Made by a program: the position numbers and the translations under genes
NCBI GenBank assembly: GCA_038030265.1
Contig: CM075943.1
Location: forward strand, 12,276,001-12,340,000
Reading direction: 5' to 3'
Length of the DNA stretch: 64,000 nt
Origin: Corythucha ciliata
Taxonomy: Eukaryota; Arthropoda; Insecta; Hemiptera; Tingidae
Notes under the pieces: model-generated
Databases searched by the model: none
Told to the model about the DNA's origin: nothing
Seen by the model: only the letters and a program-made list of their open reading frames with translations
In this document: in pieces, positions 1 through 11,613 of the stretch
How positions within the stretch are numbered: position 1 is the stretch's first letter
How the letters are laid out: each line of letters starts with the position of its first letter

Positions 1-2040
1 TCATCTTAACTTTACCGAACATTTCACTTGGAAAATTGAAAGATTTCATTCATGACTTCTGTAGAGTTACAATTTCACTTAATCGAATTACTAAGTTTCA
101 CCCCACCCTTCAGTTACAGCACCATACCACGATTCCTCAAACCAACAACTCTTATTTCCTTTCCGTTTTCTCTAACTTAACTTTCTTTTCCTCCCTCATC
201 TTCCCTTTTTCTGTTCATGCTCCCTCCTCACTCTCAAATACACGTCATTCTTCCCTTTCAGGGTAGTTCACCCTTTCCAAAACACGCAATCCTCTCTTCT
301 CTCCCCCCACTCAGTCCACACCCTCTTATTCGCCGCGTAATTTTCTCGAGATCTCGACCCTGCACTCACATTTCATATCCTCTTTTTCCGGTTTCACTCC
401 TCATAACTCGGCCTAATTTTCCACCCCCCACCCCTTTCTATCCATCACGCCATCTGTCCTACGTCATTATACCCACAAACGCAGTCCTTTCAACCGAACA
501 ACTCACAGCAGTCCAAATGAACCATCATTTAAAGAGAATGTGAACTTTAAAGTTGTAGCGGCCAAGTTTGCCACGCTAATTGCTCACCCATAAGACCCTT
601 CCCTTACTTTCAATTCCCATGGAACTTCGACACACTTGCTCCTGTGGAAATGCTGCAATTCCGGAGGCAGTTTTAATCTTGCCCAGAAACCGGCAATGAT
701 TTAGCTTAAAAACTTGTTCTATGTGATGGGGGGGAGGGAGGTTATAAATGGTGATGAGGGGCGGTGAGGGGCACTTAATAAAAAGTAGAAAACGAGGGCA
801 AAAGTCCTTAACTGATTGAACCCTAGTCGAGTAAAAAAAAAAAAAAAAAATCCAATCAGTCGAATGAGCATTATTTTCTCTCTGTTTTTGTAAATTGCTT
901 CGAACTTGAAAATTGGGGCAGATCAATTAAGGATTTTTTTTTCTTTCGGTAAAAGAAAAACAACATTGAATTGAGAGGGGGAATAGTATATTGAGACTGT
1001 CAAAAGTTCCAGGAAAATTGTTGTAATCAAAACCCTTTCCTTTCTCGCTGTGTCACAACCTAATTCCCCGAAAAGATTAACTACTTCGATCTTTGTTCAA
1101 TCTGGGTCTTATTGAAGTAGTCGGGAGAAAAGGATGGGGGACTCATAAATGATCTTAGCCAGTGGATTTTTATGGTATACAGACGCGAAGTATAGCCCAT
1201 GGCTATATTGGTAGCGATGATACAGAGATAGAGACAGTCCAACAGTCACTCCCTTCCCCCACACCATCGTTCTTCCATTTCAACCCCTACCACACCAATA
1301 TTTTTTAGATACCGCACCCTGCCATCGCTCTTTCCCTCAGCTATAAAGGATGTTACTTCGTTTATCTCGCCACCCTATATATACAGTTGCCAACCCCACC
1401 GCCGCCGCCACAACGGCGCATCAAGCCCTCTTTTTTACTCTACGCCTCGTTGATAGATCCTTTTCTGCAACGGACAATTAACTTTATTGCTATTTGAGTC
1501 TCATCCCTCTCATTTTCTTTATTTTCTGGTATGTTCTTTCTAGGAAAGTGACGAGCTGTGAAAAGAAAGATGATGCCTGAATAATGAGGTGAAAAGACGG
1601 GAGAAATGGATTGATGCAAAAGCAAGTTAGGCTACAAGTTAAACTTTTTTTTTTTTGGTTATGGTGTAAAAAGGAAATTTAAAACATTAAAAAAAAAACG
1701 TTGCTATCATTTCAAAGCTTATCATACCTACAGCAGTTTGTTTTTATAGAACATGAGAACGATAAAAAAAATGTATATCAAGTCACCCCCTCCACCACTA
1801 CTTCAAAAATGACTCCTCAACTCGAGAATCAGCCTGTGCGAAAGTTAACGATATCAGATTATCTGATGCCATTCAATCGAAGAGAAAGGAACGATTTTTA
1901 TTTTTACTCGTCAAAAATCATGATTGTGCCCCCCTCTCCCCCTACAATTCGTTGAGAGAAATACTGTCATGGGTGGAGACCGCTTGATTGGGTTTGGGTG
2001 GAGACCAGACACATTCCTCATTAATCCAAGAAATTCAATG
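1..2040. other. No gene recognised; C/T-rich and homopolymer-rich DNA
   Basis: I see no coding similarity, RNA gene or mobile element here. The first 550 bases are pyrimidine-rich, and the open frames there are composition artefacts. There is an A run near 834-850 and other short A/T runs near 1,645 and 1,690. G-rich and C-rich tracts occur at 727-775 and 1,250-1,400. Confidence 0.5.
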
Positions 2041-2650
2041 TTATATTAACCACGAAAAACGTATTAATTACCAAAATTTAACTCAATTAAAGCGGAAAAT
2101 TAGCGCGTTCACTCATTTTCTCAACGCGAAAGCTCTCATCTCGAATGAGCGTTTTATGTCAACTTTAGCCGTTAGTATACGCTTTTTTTCAATATTAGCT
2201 GTGAATCAGCGTGTTTTCTCAAATGCATCAGCGTTGTTTAAAACGCTTAAAGGTGCGAGTAAGCGTGTTCCCCCTTCACTTCTTAGCCATATGAAATAGC
2301 GCTTTATTTCCCAATTTTTCCGTGAATTAGTAGTCTATGGGAGGAGCTGCTAATTGGCTTTTTCTTGGTTTTAGCTATATGATTTTGCGCTTTTTCGCGA
2401 CTTTAAAAGCTACAAAATTATCAAGTTTAGCTACGAATTACCGCATTTACTTGATATTAGCAACGAATCAGTACGTTTACTCAATTTTAGCCGCGAATAA
2501 GCGTTTTTCCTTAATTAAATGTGCGTGTAAGCGTGTCCCATCCCTTCACTTCTCAGACATGCGAAATATCACTTATGTATCTCAATTTTGCTGTGAATCA
2601 GTGCTCTATATGGAACAGGCCAGTTTTGGTGTTTTCTTATAGTTTTGAGA
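2040..2650 (+). repeat. Degenerate ~30-bp tandem repeat, family 1
   Basis: A word resembling TTTTAGCCGCGAATTAGCG followed by a T-rich stretch recurs about every 30-34 bases. Clear units lie at 2,390-2,520, where three consecutive monomers begin AGC.ACGAAT or AGCCGCGAAT. Monomers are strongly diverged. Two copies of a longer unit (GTGCGAGTAAGCGTG, a C-rich stretch, then TTCACTTCT and a T-rich tail) begin near 2,250 and 2,520, so there is higher-order structure. The same family recurs at 6,110-6,210, 8,640-9,075, 41,990-42,960 and, inverted, at 62,695-63,145. Confidence 0.7.
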
Positions 2651-2654
2651 TTGT

Positions 2655-2765
2655 AGAGGTCAGGTGTGATTTCACTGTCGGTGATTTTGTCACTGTGACT
2701 ACTCCGTCACTATTGGCTCCGGCGACGACAACATTGAAATCACCGTTCCGACCCTCTAACGGTGA
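2655..2765 (+). repeat. GTCAC/GTGAC palindrome-rich block, copy 1
   Basis: A short block with GTCACTGTGAC near 2,689 followed by GGCTCCGGCGACGAC. A related block lies in the opposite orientation at 6,000-6,115, where the reverse complement gives CAGTGACAACTAGCTCCGG. Both sit next to family 1 repeats, which suggests they belong to one larger repeat unit. A weaker trace (TACTGTCACGGTGACT) is at 8,123-8,140. Confidence 0.5.
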
Positions 2766-3471
2766 CATTCCTTTTCACTTATAATCGACTTTTCATTCGT
2801 CACTTCTATCGCTTCACTGCGCTAGAGTCTCTTGAATTAAAATTGGAGCCGTCACCTAGCCATCCTCGCAGGTTACCACATAACACTTTACCAGTTCCTC
2901 TATTGCCCAATGAACTCAGTAGCATTCTCCCCAAGTCTGTTGACTTTTTTTCTTGGACTTATCGTTAGTATTGAACCTTTAGAGTTAATAAATTTTTATT
3001 CACTTCTTTTTCGCAGACCTGTGCTACAGTAATCTTGCATAATTTTACTTTATTTAAAAACACCTTCCTAGGCAAGGGCGAAGCCAGCCCTTGACCAAGA
3101 GGTGGGCAGAATATTTCGGACGTTATGGAAACTAGAAACCCCAACAAAAGAACAGGTAGCGCAATGAATCGTCAAATTCTTCCCCGGACACTGAGTTTTC
3201 ACAAAAAAGGGTCGTAATCCATCAAAAACTAACATCTTTGTTCGGAAATTATCTGTTTTAGCCTTCTATTCCTGATTTTCTATCCAAAAACTGACAATTC
3301 TATTCAGACTTTTTCTATTAACAGACAATTCGATTTCCACGGAAATCGATACTTGGCATTCAAATATACAGGGTGACCGACTTTTCATCAACGTCATGTC
3401 TGAGAGACGTAAAAATTAAAGATGGATATAATGAATATTTCTGTCGCCGGTATTTTTATTTAATAAATTAA

Positions 3472-3738
3472 TTAAACTGATGTTATCCGGACGACGATGG
3501 AAGGGCATAGCCCAACACAATTCGAGTTTCAAGAAACAATGGACCTGGGTGGGGTTCGGCTTAGCTTATCCCTCGGAGTACGACTGCCAAAGGCGTATCT
3601 GTGGCGCAATTGGCAGCGTGCTGGACTGGTAATCCAGAGGTTGCGGGTTCAAATCCCGCCGGGGAGCCGGTTTTTTCTCGAAACTCGAATTGTGTTGGGC
3701 TATGCCCTTCCATCGTCGTCCGGATAACATCAGTTTAA
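3472..3738. mobile_element. Palindromic (TIR/MITE-like) element enclosing a tRNA-like sequence
   Basis: Positions 3,472-3,530 and 3,680-3,738 are perfect inverted copies of each other (59 bp) enclosing a 149-bp centre. Each outer end begins with TTAA, followed inward by ACTGATGTTATCCGG. The TTAA may be a target duplication of the piggyBac type, but the inner terminus does not resemble the CC-initial ends of the two piggyBac elements in this window. The centre holds a tRNA-Thr-like sequence. No transposase is encoded. The perfect arm identity suggests a young insertion or continued correction between the arms. Confidence 0.75.
3595..3667 (+). tRNA. tRNA-Thr(GGT)-like gene or pseudogene
   Basis: A 73-nt cloverleaf can be drawn. 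The D-stem is GCGC/GCGT with loop AATTGGCA. The anticodon stem is CTGGA/TCCAG with loop CTGGTAA, giving anticodon GGT (Thr). The variable loop is AGGTT. The T-stem is GCGGG/CCCGC with loop TTCAAAT. Internal A- and B-box-like promoter sequences are intact. The acceptor stem is poor: GTATCTG against CGGGGAG leaves mismatches at pairs 1-72 and 3-70 plus two wobbles, so it may be a pseudogene. Eukaryotes normally use AGT rather than GGT for this Thr codon family, which makes the anticodon unusual. It lies in the centre of the palindromic element. Confidence 0.6.
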
Positions 3739-3779
3739 ATAAGTAAAAATTCAACATTTTTTATATATAATAACGGGTT

Positions 3780-4620
3780 TTAACTCAAAACTGACGTTTT
3801 ATAACAAAAAAACTGAATATTTCACTCTAGTATAACTGAATATTTTACTTCAAAACTGACGTTTCTACGCCAAAGACGAAGTGTTTACGCCTAAACTAAA
3901 AATTGAACAGCACAACTTTTAAAATCCAAGTCTTTACCCCCAAAACTGGTGGAGTTCCGCCTAAAAATGGCGGGTTTAACCCGAAACGGATCAAAAACGA
4001 ATGAACTTAATTACAATTAACAGACCTCTCAGTACTAAAAACTGCCGATTTTATCCTTCAATTGGCGATTTTAGTTCAAAAAAACAAAAAACGTACAATT
4101 CCTGGCCAAAGCTGACGTGCCTCCCCCCCCCCTCCAAATTAAGATGCTACCACAAAACTGGCGAGTCTAACCTAAAACTAAACTTTACTGTTCCATTTCA
4201 AAAATGAATATTTTACACCCGAAACAACAATTTCCCCTCAAAATTAGATAATTTACTCCAAAGCTGACAATGTCACACTTTAACTTAAGTTTTCCCCAAA
4301 ATGGGTGATTTTAGGCCATTCTGCCTTGAAAACAGGTGATTTCACAAAAAAAAAAAAAATAAAAAATAAAGACAAATTCATCGAAAATGTGACGATTTTA
4401 TAATAATACAGACGATTTCACGCCACAGCTGACGTGTTGCCTCATAACTGATGACGTTAATACAAAACTGGTCATTTTACCCCAAACAAAAATTACGATT
4501 TCATCCCAAAAACGTTCCTAAACTGACGATTTTACCCTGAAACTTGCGGTTCCACCCAAAAAATATCACTTTACCTCAAAACTGAATATTTTACTTCAAA
4601 ATTGACATTTTACTTTGTTG
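3780..4620 (-). repeat. Degenerate ~30-bp tandem repeat, family 4
   Basis: The plus strand repeats words like AAAACTGACGATTTTACCCC about every 28-32 bases with heavy divergence. On the minus strand the unit reads approximately GGTAAAATCGTCAGTTTTGG, which aligns with the core of family 2. Weaker traces extend upstream (3,225-3,340, for example AAAACTGACAATTCTATTC). There is no coding potential; the open frame at 4,001-4,207 is an artefact of the repeat. Confidence 0.65.
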
Positions 4621-4639
4621 GGCACAGCTTTTCAGAGCA

Positions 4640-5480
4640 CAAAGAGTCAATTTTGACGATTTCAAAGCTTGAATAGCCTGCATTTTAGGGCGCATAAAGT
4701 CAGTCTTTTCAGTTATAGGAGCGAATAGTACGTCCCAAGTCAAGGGCGAGAACAGCCAGGTTAGCCATTTTCGGCGCTCCGAATGGTCTATTTGGCCATT
4801 TTCAGGGCAGGAGTCACTTGTTCAGATATTTTTAGAGCTCGATTCGTCAGGTAATCCATTTTTATAGCTCGTAAAGTAAATTCGGCAATTTCTAGCGTAC
4901 AAATATAGTAATTTTAGCCATTTTAAAGACAAAAATCGTCAGTTTTGCCAGTTTTGGGCTCAAATACCTAGTCCATCAAGCCAAGGCCATGAAGTTTGAC
5001 CATTCCTGGTGCGCAAATTGTCGATTTTGCCATTTTCAGGGAAGGAATCATCATTTTAGGCATTTCCAGGGCACGTGAAGTCATTTTGGCCGATTTCAGA
5101 GCTTGATTAGTCCGTCAAGTCAAAAGCGCGCATTATGGTCATGTATGTCTCAAGAATGACCAGTCTGATCAATTTTAGCGCACGAATAGTCGATTTAGCT
5201 ATTTTCGGGGGGTAATCATGATCTTTTTAGGCATTTTCAGAAGTTCACCAGTCGCCACCAATTTTTAGGGCGCGTGAAGTCCAGTTTTAGCAATTTTCAA
5301 AACGCGAATCGACAGTTTTGTATTTTTGGGCGTGAGTTTAGTTACTTTAGCCGTTTTAATAGTGCAAATTACTAGTTTTTACTATTTTTAGGCAGTGAAA
5401 AGGCTGTCAAACCAGTTTTAATAGAGCGAACCACACCATTTCTCTAGCACCTCTCATGAGCAAATACTGAATCTGCGTCT
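4640..5480 (+). repeat. Degenerate ~30-bp tandem repeat, family 2 (forward block)
   Basis: Units resemble CATTTTCAGGGCGCGAATCG followed by TCAGTTTTGGC, with spacing near 30-34 bases. The words GCCATTTT, TTTTAGGGC and CAGTTTTGCC recur throughout with substitutions and small indels. A large block of the same family lies at 40,505-41,990, and an inverted block lies at 10,260-11,400. There are no open frames of interest. Confidence 0.7.
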
Positions 5481-6000
5481 GTCTGCGAAAATGGCATTCT
5501 AGGACGCAAAAACGGCGCATTTGGTCTTTGAACTATGTCACCCTTGCGATGTCCGTTTTATGAGCGACAAAACCCGTTGAAATTTATTTTTTTTATTAGT
5601 GAAATCCGTGAAGTTATTTTTTTAGTGAGTGCCGACGAAACAAAATGTGATTATTCTGAAAGATTTGTACTTTCAGTATGCATCTAGGGGTGGGCAACTG
5701 CCCCACTGAATCTGCATTTTTGAGTCTAGGGGAGGGCAGCTGCCTAGCCCTGCCCCCCATCAGCCTATGCATATTTTCCTAGTAAAATTCGTGCATTGCA
5801 GTTTTTGATCCATGACTCACCTTCATGTTTGCATTTGAGGCTGTGGGTTCGCCGTTCATAGGAGTTTTCCACGGATAAAGTTGGAAAAATAATTATATAT
5901 TTTTTTATAACCGTTGCAAAAACACGTGAGCTAGACAATTTCGTTGATAAACCTGACTAAACAGTGATAGAGACAATAAAAAGTTATAGAATAGGCCCTC
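5480..6000. other. No gene recognised
   Basis: AT-rich sequence between two repeat blocks. A phrase near 5,687-5,715 (GGGGTGGGCAACTGCC) recurs in altered form at 5,738-5,760, which suggests a small local duplication. Nothing coding was seen. Confidence 0.4.
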
Positions 6001-6210
6001 AGTAGTCACTTAAGTGACAAAATCGCTGGTTTTTGTCACAGTGACTGCACAGTCACCGGAGCTAGTTGTCACTGTGACCGACAAAAGCTGTCACGTCACA
6101 CCTCTATTATGAATTTGCTCGTTTTCTCAATTTTAGCCGCCAATAATTTATTTTTTCAGCCGCAAATTATCGCGTTTACACTATTCTAGCCATGAATTCA
6201 CACGATTTCA
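6000..6210. repeat. GTCAC/GTGAC block, inverted copy, followed by short family 1 stretch
   Basis: Positions 6,000-6,115 are dense in GTCAC/GTGAC words and form an inverted relative of 2,655-2,765. They run directly into two or three family 1 monomers (TTCTCAATTTTAGCCGCC near 6,130). Confidence 0.5.
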
Positions 6211-8640
6211 CAATGGAGAACTTGCCTTTTTTTTTATATTCACTCATGGCGTTCTTTGATAGAAGTTATTGAGGAAAGAGTAGGAAAAATTAAAAACATC
6301 GCGTGGGAAATATTTTTAATTATTATTTTTTTTTTAAATGAGTTTCGCGATGGAGGGGTTTTGACGGAAGTGACCTTGTGACGTCACCACGGCTAGCGTG
6401 GTTTGACAGTTGACAAGCTTATCACAAGCAACCGAGCCTGAACGCTGGTCTCAGTGATCTTCAACTGAGTAAATAATTATGTTTGGATGCAACAATAAAA
6501 ACTCATTTCAAAAAGTTCATTTAATTTTCCTGGCGAAACAGGGCAATAAATAGGAACGCAGCACACCAGGGCAAAACAGATAAGCAATGAACGTGCAAGT
6601 TGTTGTAAACAGTAAAGTTCTATTATGGTTGCAGTGATACTTGATGAGGGGTGAAGTGGTTGGGCAGATGGTTGGTGAGGATGGAATGGGGACGTGCTTG
6701 AGAAGGGTTGTTTGGCGGTTGTGACGTCACGTCACTGTACGCCAAGGAACGCTGGATGTATACCAGGGCCCTCTGCAGGATGTCGTTCCGGCCTTGCTGC
6801 AACTTGCCACAGCGGGGGAACAAGGAAAAATGGCTACACACTACATAAATGACGTTTGGCAGCGACGGTGGGACTCTGATCCAACCGCCCGCCACACTCA
6901 CTCCATCCTGCCCTCGGTGTCAGCAAGACTTTCAGCCGAGCTGTGGTTCTGCCCCCCCCCCCCTGTTCCCATGGTTCTTTTGCTCACGGGCCGTTAAACA
7001 AACGTCTGAACTTCTTAAAGCGGCTTGAATTTGCAGAATGACCATGTGGAAGCGGAGATGACGAAGATGCGGACAAATCTTGTGGCACTGCTCTCTTTAA
7101 AGCGACCTTCGAACACGCCTACAGATTCCGCCCCACGCTGCTCCCACAACATTCACTTCAGGCCGGGCCCATTTCTCCCGGCTCAAGGTCTTTGCCCGCG
7201 CCAGGGCCCAACGACGTAAGGCCCATCATCATCATGGGAGCCACGTTCACAACAACCGAACGACAGCAACAATAGCGATGCAGGCATAAATACGAGCGGT
7301 GATACCGAGACCTCTCCAACGCCCCTGCCCTGAGGCTCGAAAATGGTAGGGCCGAAATTCGCCCTGGTGGTGGTGGTGGTGATGGCCTACGGGCCAGGTA
7401 ACCAGTATATAACGACATTGCACGTTCCTGGCTAACTGAACAAAGGAATCTGTATCATCGCACTACGGACGGTTACTCGTGTAAGTGAGGAAGGATAAGA
7501 AGGAAAAAACTGTTGATAGAAGATCCGCCCGCTCTATGCACCTGAAGCAGTGGAAGAAGCAAGAAAATTAACTTACACGTAGAATACCACAAACTGATAC
7601 AGAATGTTCAGTTCCAAAATAAAATTTTGTCACTAAAATTCTGTTTTAGAGTCGAGTATTTCGTTTCTTGGGCCAAGTTGAACGGTCCAAGAGTTCATTT
7701 CCGCTTCGAAATCAACAGTTTTGAAAAAATAAAAATAAACAACAATTATATCGTGGCTACCAGACTTGCAGTAACGACGAGAACGAGTGATTCCTGGTAA
7801 AAATTGTGAAAATGCACTGAATTTTCTGGCTGACTACTATAAGTCAGTTGCATGGCTTAGAAACTAGATTCGACCGTTTACCTGTCCTAAACATCGTCCA
7901 AAGAGTTTTTTATCCCTCTCTGGGCTCTGTCTACTAAATCAGTCATTTTGCGGCTATACCCTTCCCCTGAAAATTGCAATTTTGTGGGTTTAGCTCTTCA
8001 GGAACTGTGTATTTGCGAGTCTGGCGCGCGGTCGCGCACCACCCAGGCTGGGTTCCACGTCTAAAACAAAGGCCCGAAACTTACAGCTACATAGACCCTA
8101 AACTTACAATTCGGATGGTTTTGAACTCTGAATGTAGTACTGTCACGGTGACTAAAGGCTCCAATGTAGCAATTCAATGGGTTTTCTGCCTTGAAATTTG
8201 TTTATTGACTGGCTAGTAGTTCAATGTCACTTATAAAGATTAAAAAGCGAAAAATATTTACAATTTCGCCCCCTCCCCCCTTGACATCGAGCATTAGATT
8301 TCACGGCTGTTTATCCTCGCAAAATGCGGGTTTTCGCCCATTCATCCCAAGACATTCATTTGACAGCTATTTACCCTCGCACAATTCAATTCGGTGGCTA
8401 TTTATTCTTCGAATTTCGACTATTAAGCCTCCACTTGCCATGAGGAACTTGCATGAGTCGAAATTTTTTGTGAAAAGTATTCTTTACAGCATGATTAATG
8501 CTTACAAATGACATATTAGTAAAAAAGCTTTTCAATTATTAATAAATAATTAATGAAAATAGTGAATTTCATAAGGCCTCCACAATGCCTTGTGATTGGC
8601 TGATCTCTGTGACGTCACTTGCTGAGTTTTTCTTTGCGAA
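6210..8640. other. No gene recognised
   Basis: No domain or RNA gene identified. TGACGTCA palindromes occur at 6,379, 6,722 and 8,610. A short (GGT)n-like tract is near 7,367-7,383. Degenerate words related to the ~30-bp repeats appear between about 7,960 and 8,440 (for example CCTCGCACAATTCAATTCGG), too decayed to delimit. Confidence 0.4.
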
Positions 8641-9075
8641 TGGTTCATTTTTACCCGCGATGAGGTGTAATGCCGCTTCTTTATTTTATTAACGGGTTTT
8701 CTCAAATGTATCCGTGAACCAGCGCTTTTTCCCCATTAGAAGTGCGAGTAAGCGTGCCCCCCCCCCCTCCAACTACTTTGCTATACGAAATAGCGATTTC
8801 TCCAATTTTGCAGTGAATTATAGTTCTATGGGAACTGCCAATTGACGTTTTCTTATAGTTTTAACTATATACATACTTGACTTTGCGTTTTATCTCAAGC
8901 CGCAAATTACCGTATTCACTCAATTTTTAGCCGCGAATTAACACTTTTACTGACTTTCATCAACGAATTAGCGGATTTTCTCAAATAGATCTGTGAATTA
9001 CCGGTTTTTCTTCAATTTTAGCTATGATTCGGATATGTTCCACAATTTTCACGAATAAACACTTTTTTTCTCAAT
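8640..9075 (+). repeat. Degenerate ~30-bp tandem repeat, family 1
   Basis: Units such as CTCAATTTTTAGCCGCGAAT and TCTCAAATAGATCTGTGAAT recur every ~30 bases. The part at 8,705-8,905 matches the longer higher-order unit seen at 2,205-2,400 and 2,505-2,650, including GTGCGAGTAAGCGTG, a C-run, a TACGAAATAGCGATTT word and TTCTTATAGTTTTAACTATA. This shows the repeat was copied as a compound unit. Confidence 0.65.
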
Positions 9076-9079
9076 TCAA

Positions 9080-10255
9080 TCGTGAAGTTGTCACGAGAAA
9101 CCATGAGACGGCCATTTCTCAATATCGGAGACGGTCACCTTTTGTTTGACATCCAAGTTTTCTCAATGCGGAATTGCAATTTTCTTACATTTATTTTCGT
9201 GAAATTTGAGTTCACGGGCGCGAAATTCACGAAATTCCTTGTATTGGTCTTTATTTTCGCGAAATTGTGAGTTTCTGGACTTCTAGGTGATTGTGAAACC
9301 CGGTCTAGCCGCGCACGACAGCGCCCAAACTTTGACGTTAGCCGCAAAATCGGAACATTGGGAGTTGAATATCTGCGATTGAAAGCTTCCAGGCTTAATA
9401 TTCAATTTTTAAGAGTTGGCTATTTTTGCCTAACCCACCAACCACCGAGGGCTCAATTGTGCGATTTTCAGTTCCATTTTTACGAACCCGAGACAAAAAC
9501 GTCTCTATTAGGGATCGTTGGTGCCGCTGAAAATGGCACGTTGCTGCCTGTAGTTGGTTTTAAGCGAGTTTTCTTGACTCAGAGTAGCCTATATCAAGGT
9601 CCTTGTGTGCAGTCTTTTTTCTGTGAGCAAGTTTACAGGTGATTCTACGCCTGAAATTGATAAAAAAAGGCTAATTTCGAGTTTCTGTAAGTGCTTAGGT
9701 GGCTAAAATTGAATTGAATTTGCTAATATTCCTTGCAAAAATTGAGAAAAAAGACTCGTGTTTCGTTATTCGGGTGAATTCAAAACTAAAATTAAGACAA
9801 GCGCTAATTTCCATACCCTCGAATTTGGTCATTAGGACTATCAAAGGATGATGAGCGACTTTATGGAAATTTCCGCCCCGGGCCCCGATAGGTGTAGATC
9901 CACCACTGATCCCGCTATTACCCAATTCGCTATAGAAGGATACGGCGAGCTGAGACACAGCGCTCGCTCAGGTTCGTGTGAGCGTTCAACGAATGGGTCA
10001 ACTTGATCAGGGTGTGTCGTATGAACAAAAAAAAAAAAAAAAAACCTTTCTTTTCAATGCCATCTCCTTCTTCTGGTTCCATTTGTCTTAAGCCCTTCCC
10101 CTGCCTCTTACGATTTCTCAAATCTTGCCACCCAGGGCTAACACGCGGTAGCCACCCGCCACGGTATAGTCCCCCGGCATGATCCGCCACTGCCAAGTCG
10201 CCCTCTGAACGGTGGTCTTGGACGATCACTGGCCTTGACCTTGGGCGAATGGAAG
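9080..10255. other. No gene recognised; scattered relics of the short repeat
   Basis: Between about 9,150 and 9,270 words like TTCACGGGCGCGAAATTCAC and TTCGCGAAATTGTGAGTTTC look like decayed short-period repeat. The rest, including an A run at 10,026-10,043, shows no recognisable gene. Open frames here carry no domain that I recognise. Confidence 0.4.
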
Positions 10256-10259
10256 TAAA

Positions 10260-11400
10260 ATCAATTAAATGACAATTTGCGCCCTGAAAACGCTTGATCC
10301 ATGAAAACTAAAATGGGAAATAGGACAAAATAGACCATTCGCGCAGCAAAAATGGCCAAACTGGCCGTTCAACGTCTTGGCTTGACGTACTGCTATTCAC
10401 GCCCTACAAATGGCAAAACTGACTGTGAGCCGTAAAAAGGTTAAACTGGCAATTTGCGCCTTGATAATACCTAAACAGACGATTGCTGCCCTCAAAATTA
10501 CCAGGCTGGCCATTCGCACCTGGAAAATTGCAAGATTGTTTATTCCCGCTCTAAAAATGTCCAACTCGCTCTAGTAATGGTATAACTGACCGTTTGGATC
10601 CAACAATAGAAAAAGTGACGAATCCTGCCCTGAAAATATCGCGTTGACTATTATTCGCGCCCTGAAAATAGCCATTACTGACAATTAGCGCCGTAAAAAT
10701 GGCCAAACTGGCTATTCATGCCCTAAAATTGACAACAATGACTCCATAAATGTTGCCTATGAAAAGTTGTTAAACTGAAGATTCGCGCTTTGAAAAGCCT
10801 TAAACAGATGATTCCTGACGTGAAAATGGCAAATCCAACGATTCGCGCGTCAAAAATTTGCCCAACTGAGCCTTTTCATGCTTTAAAAATTGTGATTCGT
10901 GCCCTAAAAATAGCAAAACTGACAATTCACGCCCTTAAAATGGCATATTCGTCCTTGAAATTTACGCTTTACTCTTGAAATATGGCCAAACTGACTCATT
11001 TGCTCCCTACAGAGTTCATACAGATGATGTTCATTGACGATTCGCGCCTTCAAAATGGCTGTCTGCACTTGAAAAAAAATGGCCAATGTGACTATTCTCG
11101 CCTTAAAACGATAATACTGACCACTGGAGTTTGTGCACTGAACATGGGCCGTCCCTATGTCTTGCCAACTCCCCTCCCAGCGTTGGTTAAACGCGCCTTT
11201 TTAGGGACTTAATTATTTGACTGGCTAGTCACGACCCAAAAATAGCCAAACAGAGCATTCGTGCTTCTAAAATGGCCAGACTGAGCCTTGGCGCCTTGAA
11301 AATGGCTAAACTATTGACGACTCGCTCGAATTGATCGTTTACACCTTGCAGATGGCGTGACTGACGACTGAGGAATCGTCGCATTAAAATGTCTTATTTT
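10260..11400 (-). repeat. Degenerate ~30-bp tandem repeat, family 2 (inverted block)
   Basis: The plus strand repeats words like GCCCTAAAAATGGCCAAACT and GACAATTCGCGCC at ~30-base spacing. These are reverse complements of the family 2 words at 4,640-5,480 and 40,505-41,990. At least thirty diverged monomers are visible. The block ends where the A-rich tail of the adjacent Jockey-like element begins. Open frames at 10,790-11,212 are repeat artefacts. Confidence 0.7.
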
Positions 11401-11613
11401 GCACGCGTCCTAACATTTTTTATTTATTTATTTTTTATTTTATTTTTCCCCCATTTCATATCTTTATTTACACCAAGTTTACACTTATAAGTAAAGTTTT
11501 TCTAATACAATGTTTTAATATTTACGTCCACAAGTTTTAGGTAGTACAGAACTAAACTTTATTCGGATATCTCATTAAATTGAAGCTATTATGAACACAG
11601 TAAGCTATGTACT

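Noticed and set aside
217..543. 108-codon frame in pyrimidine-rich DNA
   Set aside because: Composition explains it; Ser/Pro/Phe-rich without domain or supporting context.
3472..3738. Palindromic tRNA element as a derivative of piggyBac A or B
   Set aside because: TTAA ends are shared, but the inner terminal sequence (ACTGATG) does not match the CCTTC or CCCTC ends of the two piggyBacs here.
3497..3757. Open frames over the tRNA palindrome on both strands
   Set aside because: They translate the tRNA and the inverted arms; I treat them as spurious.
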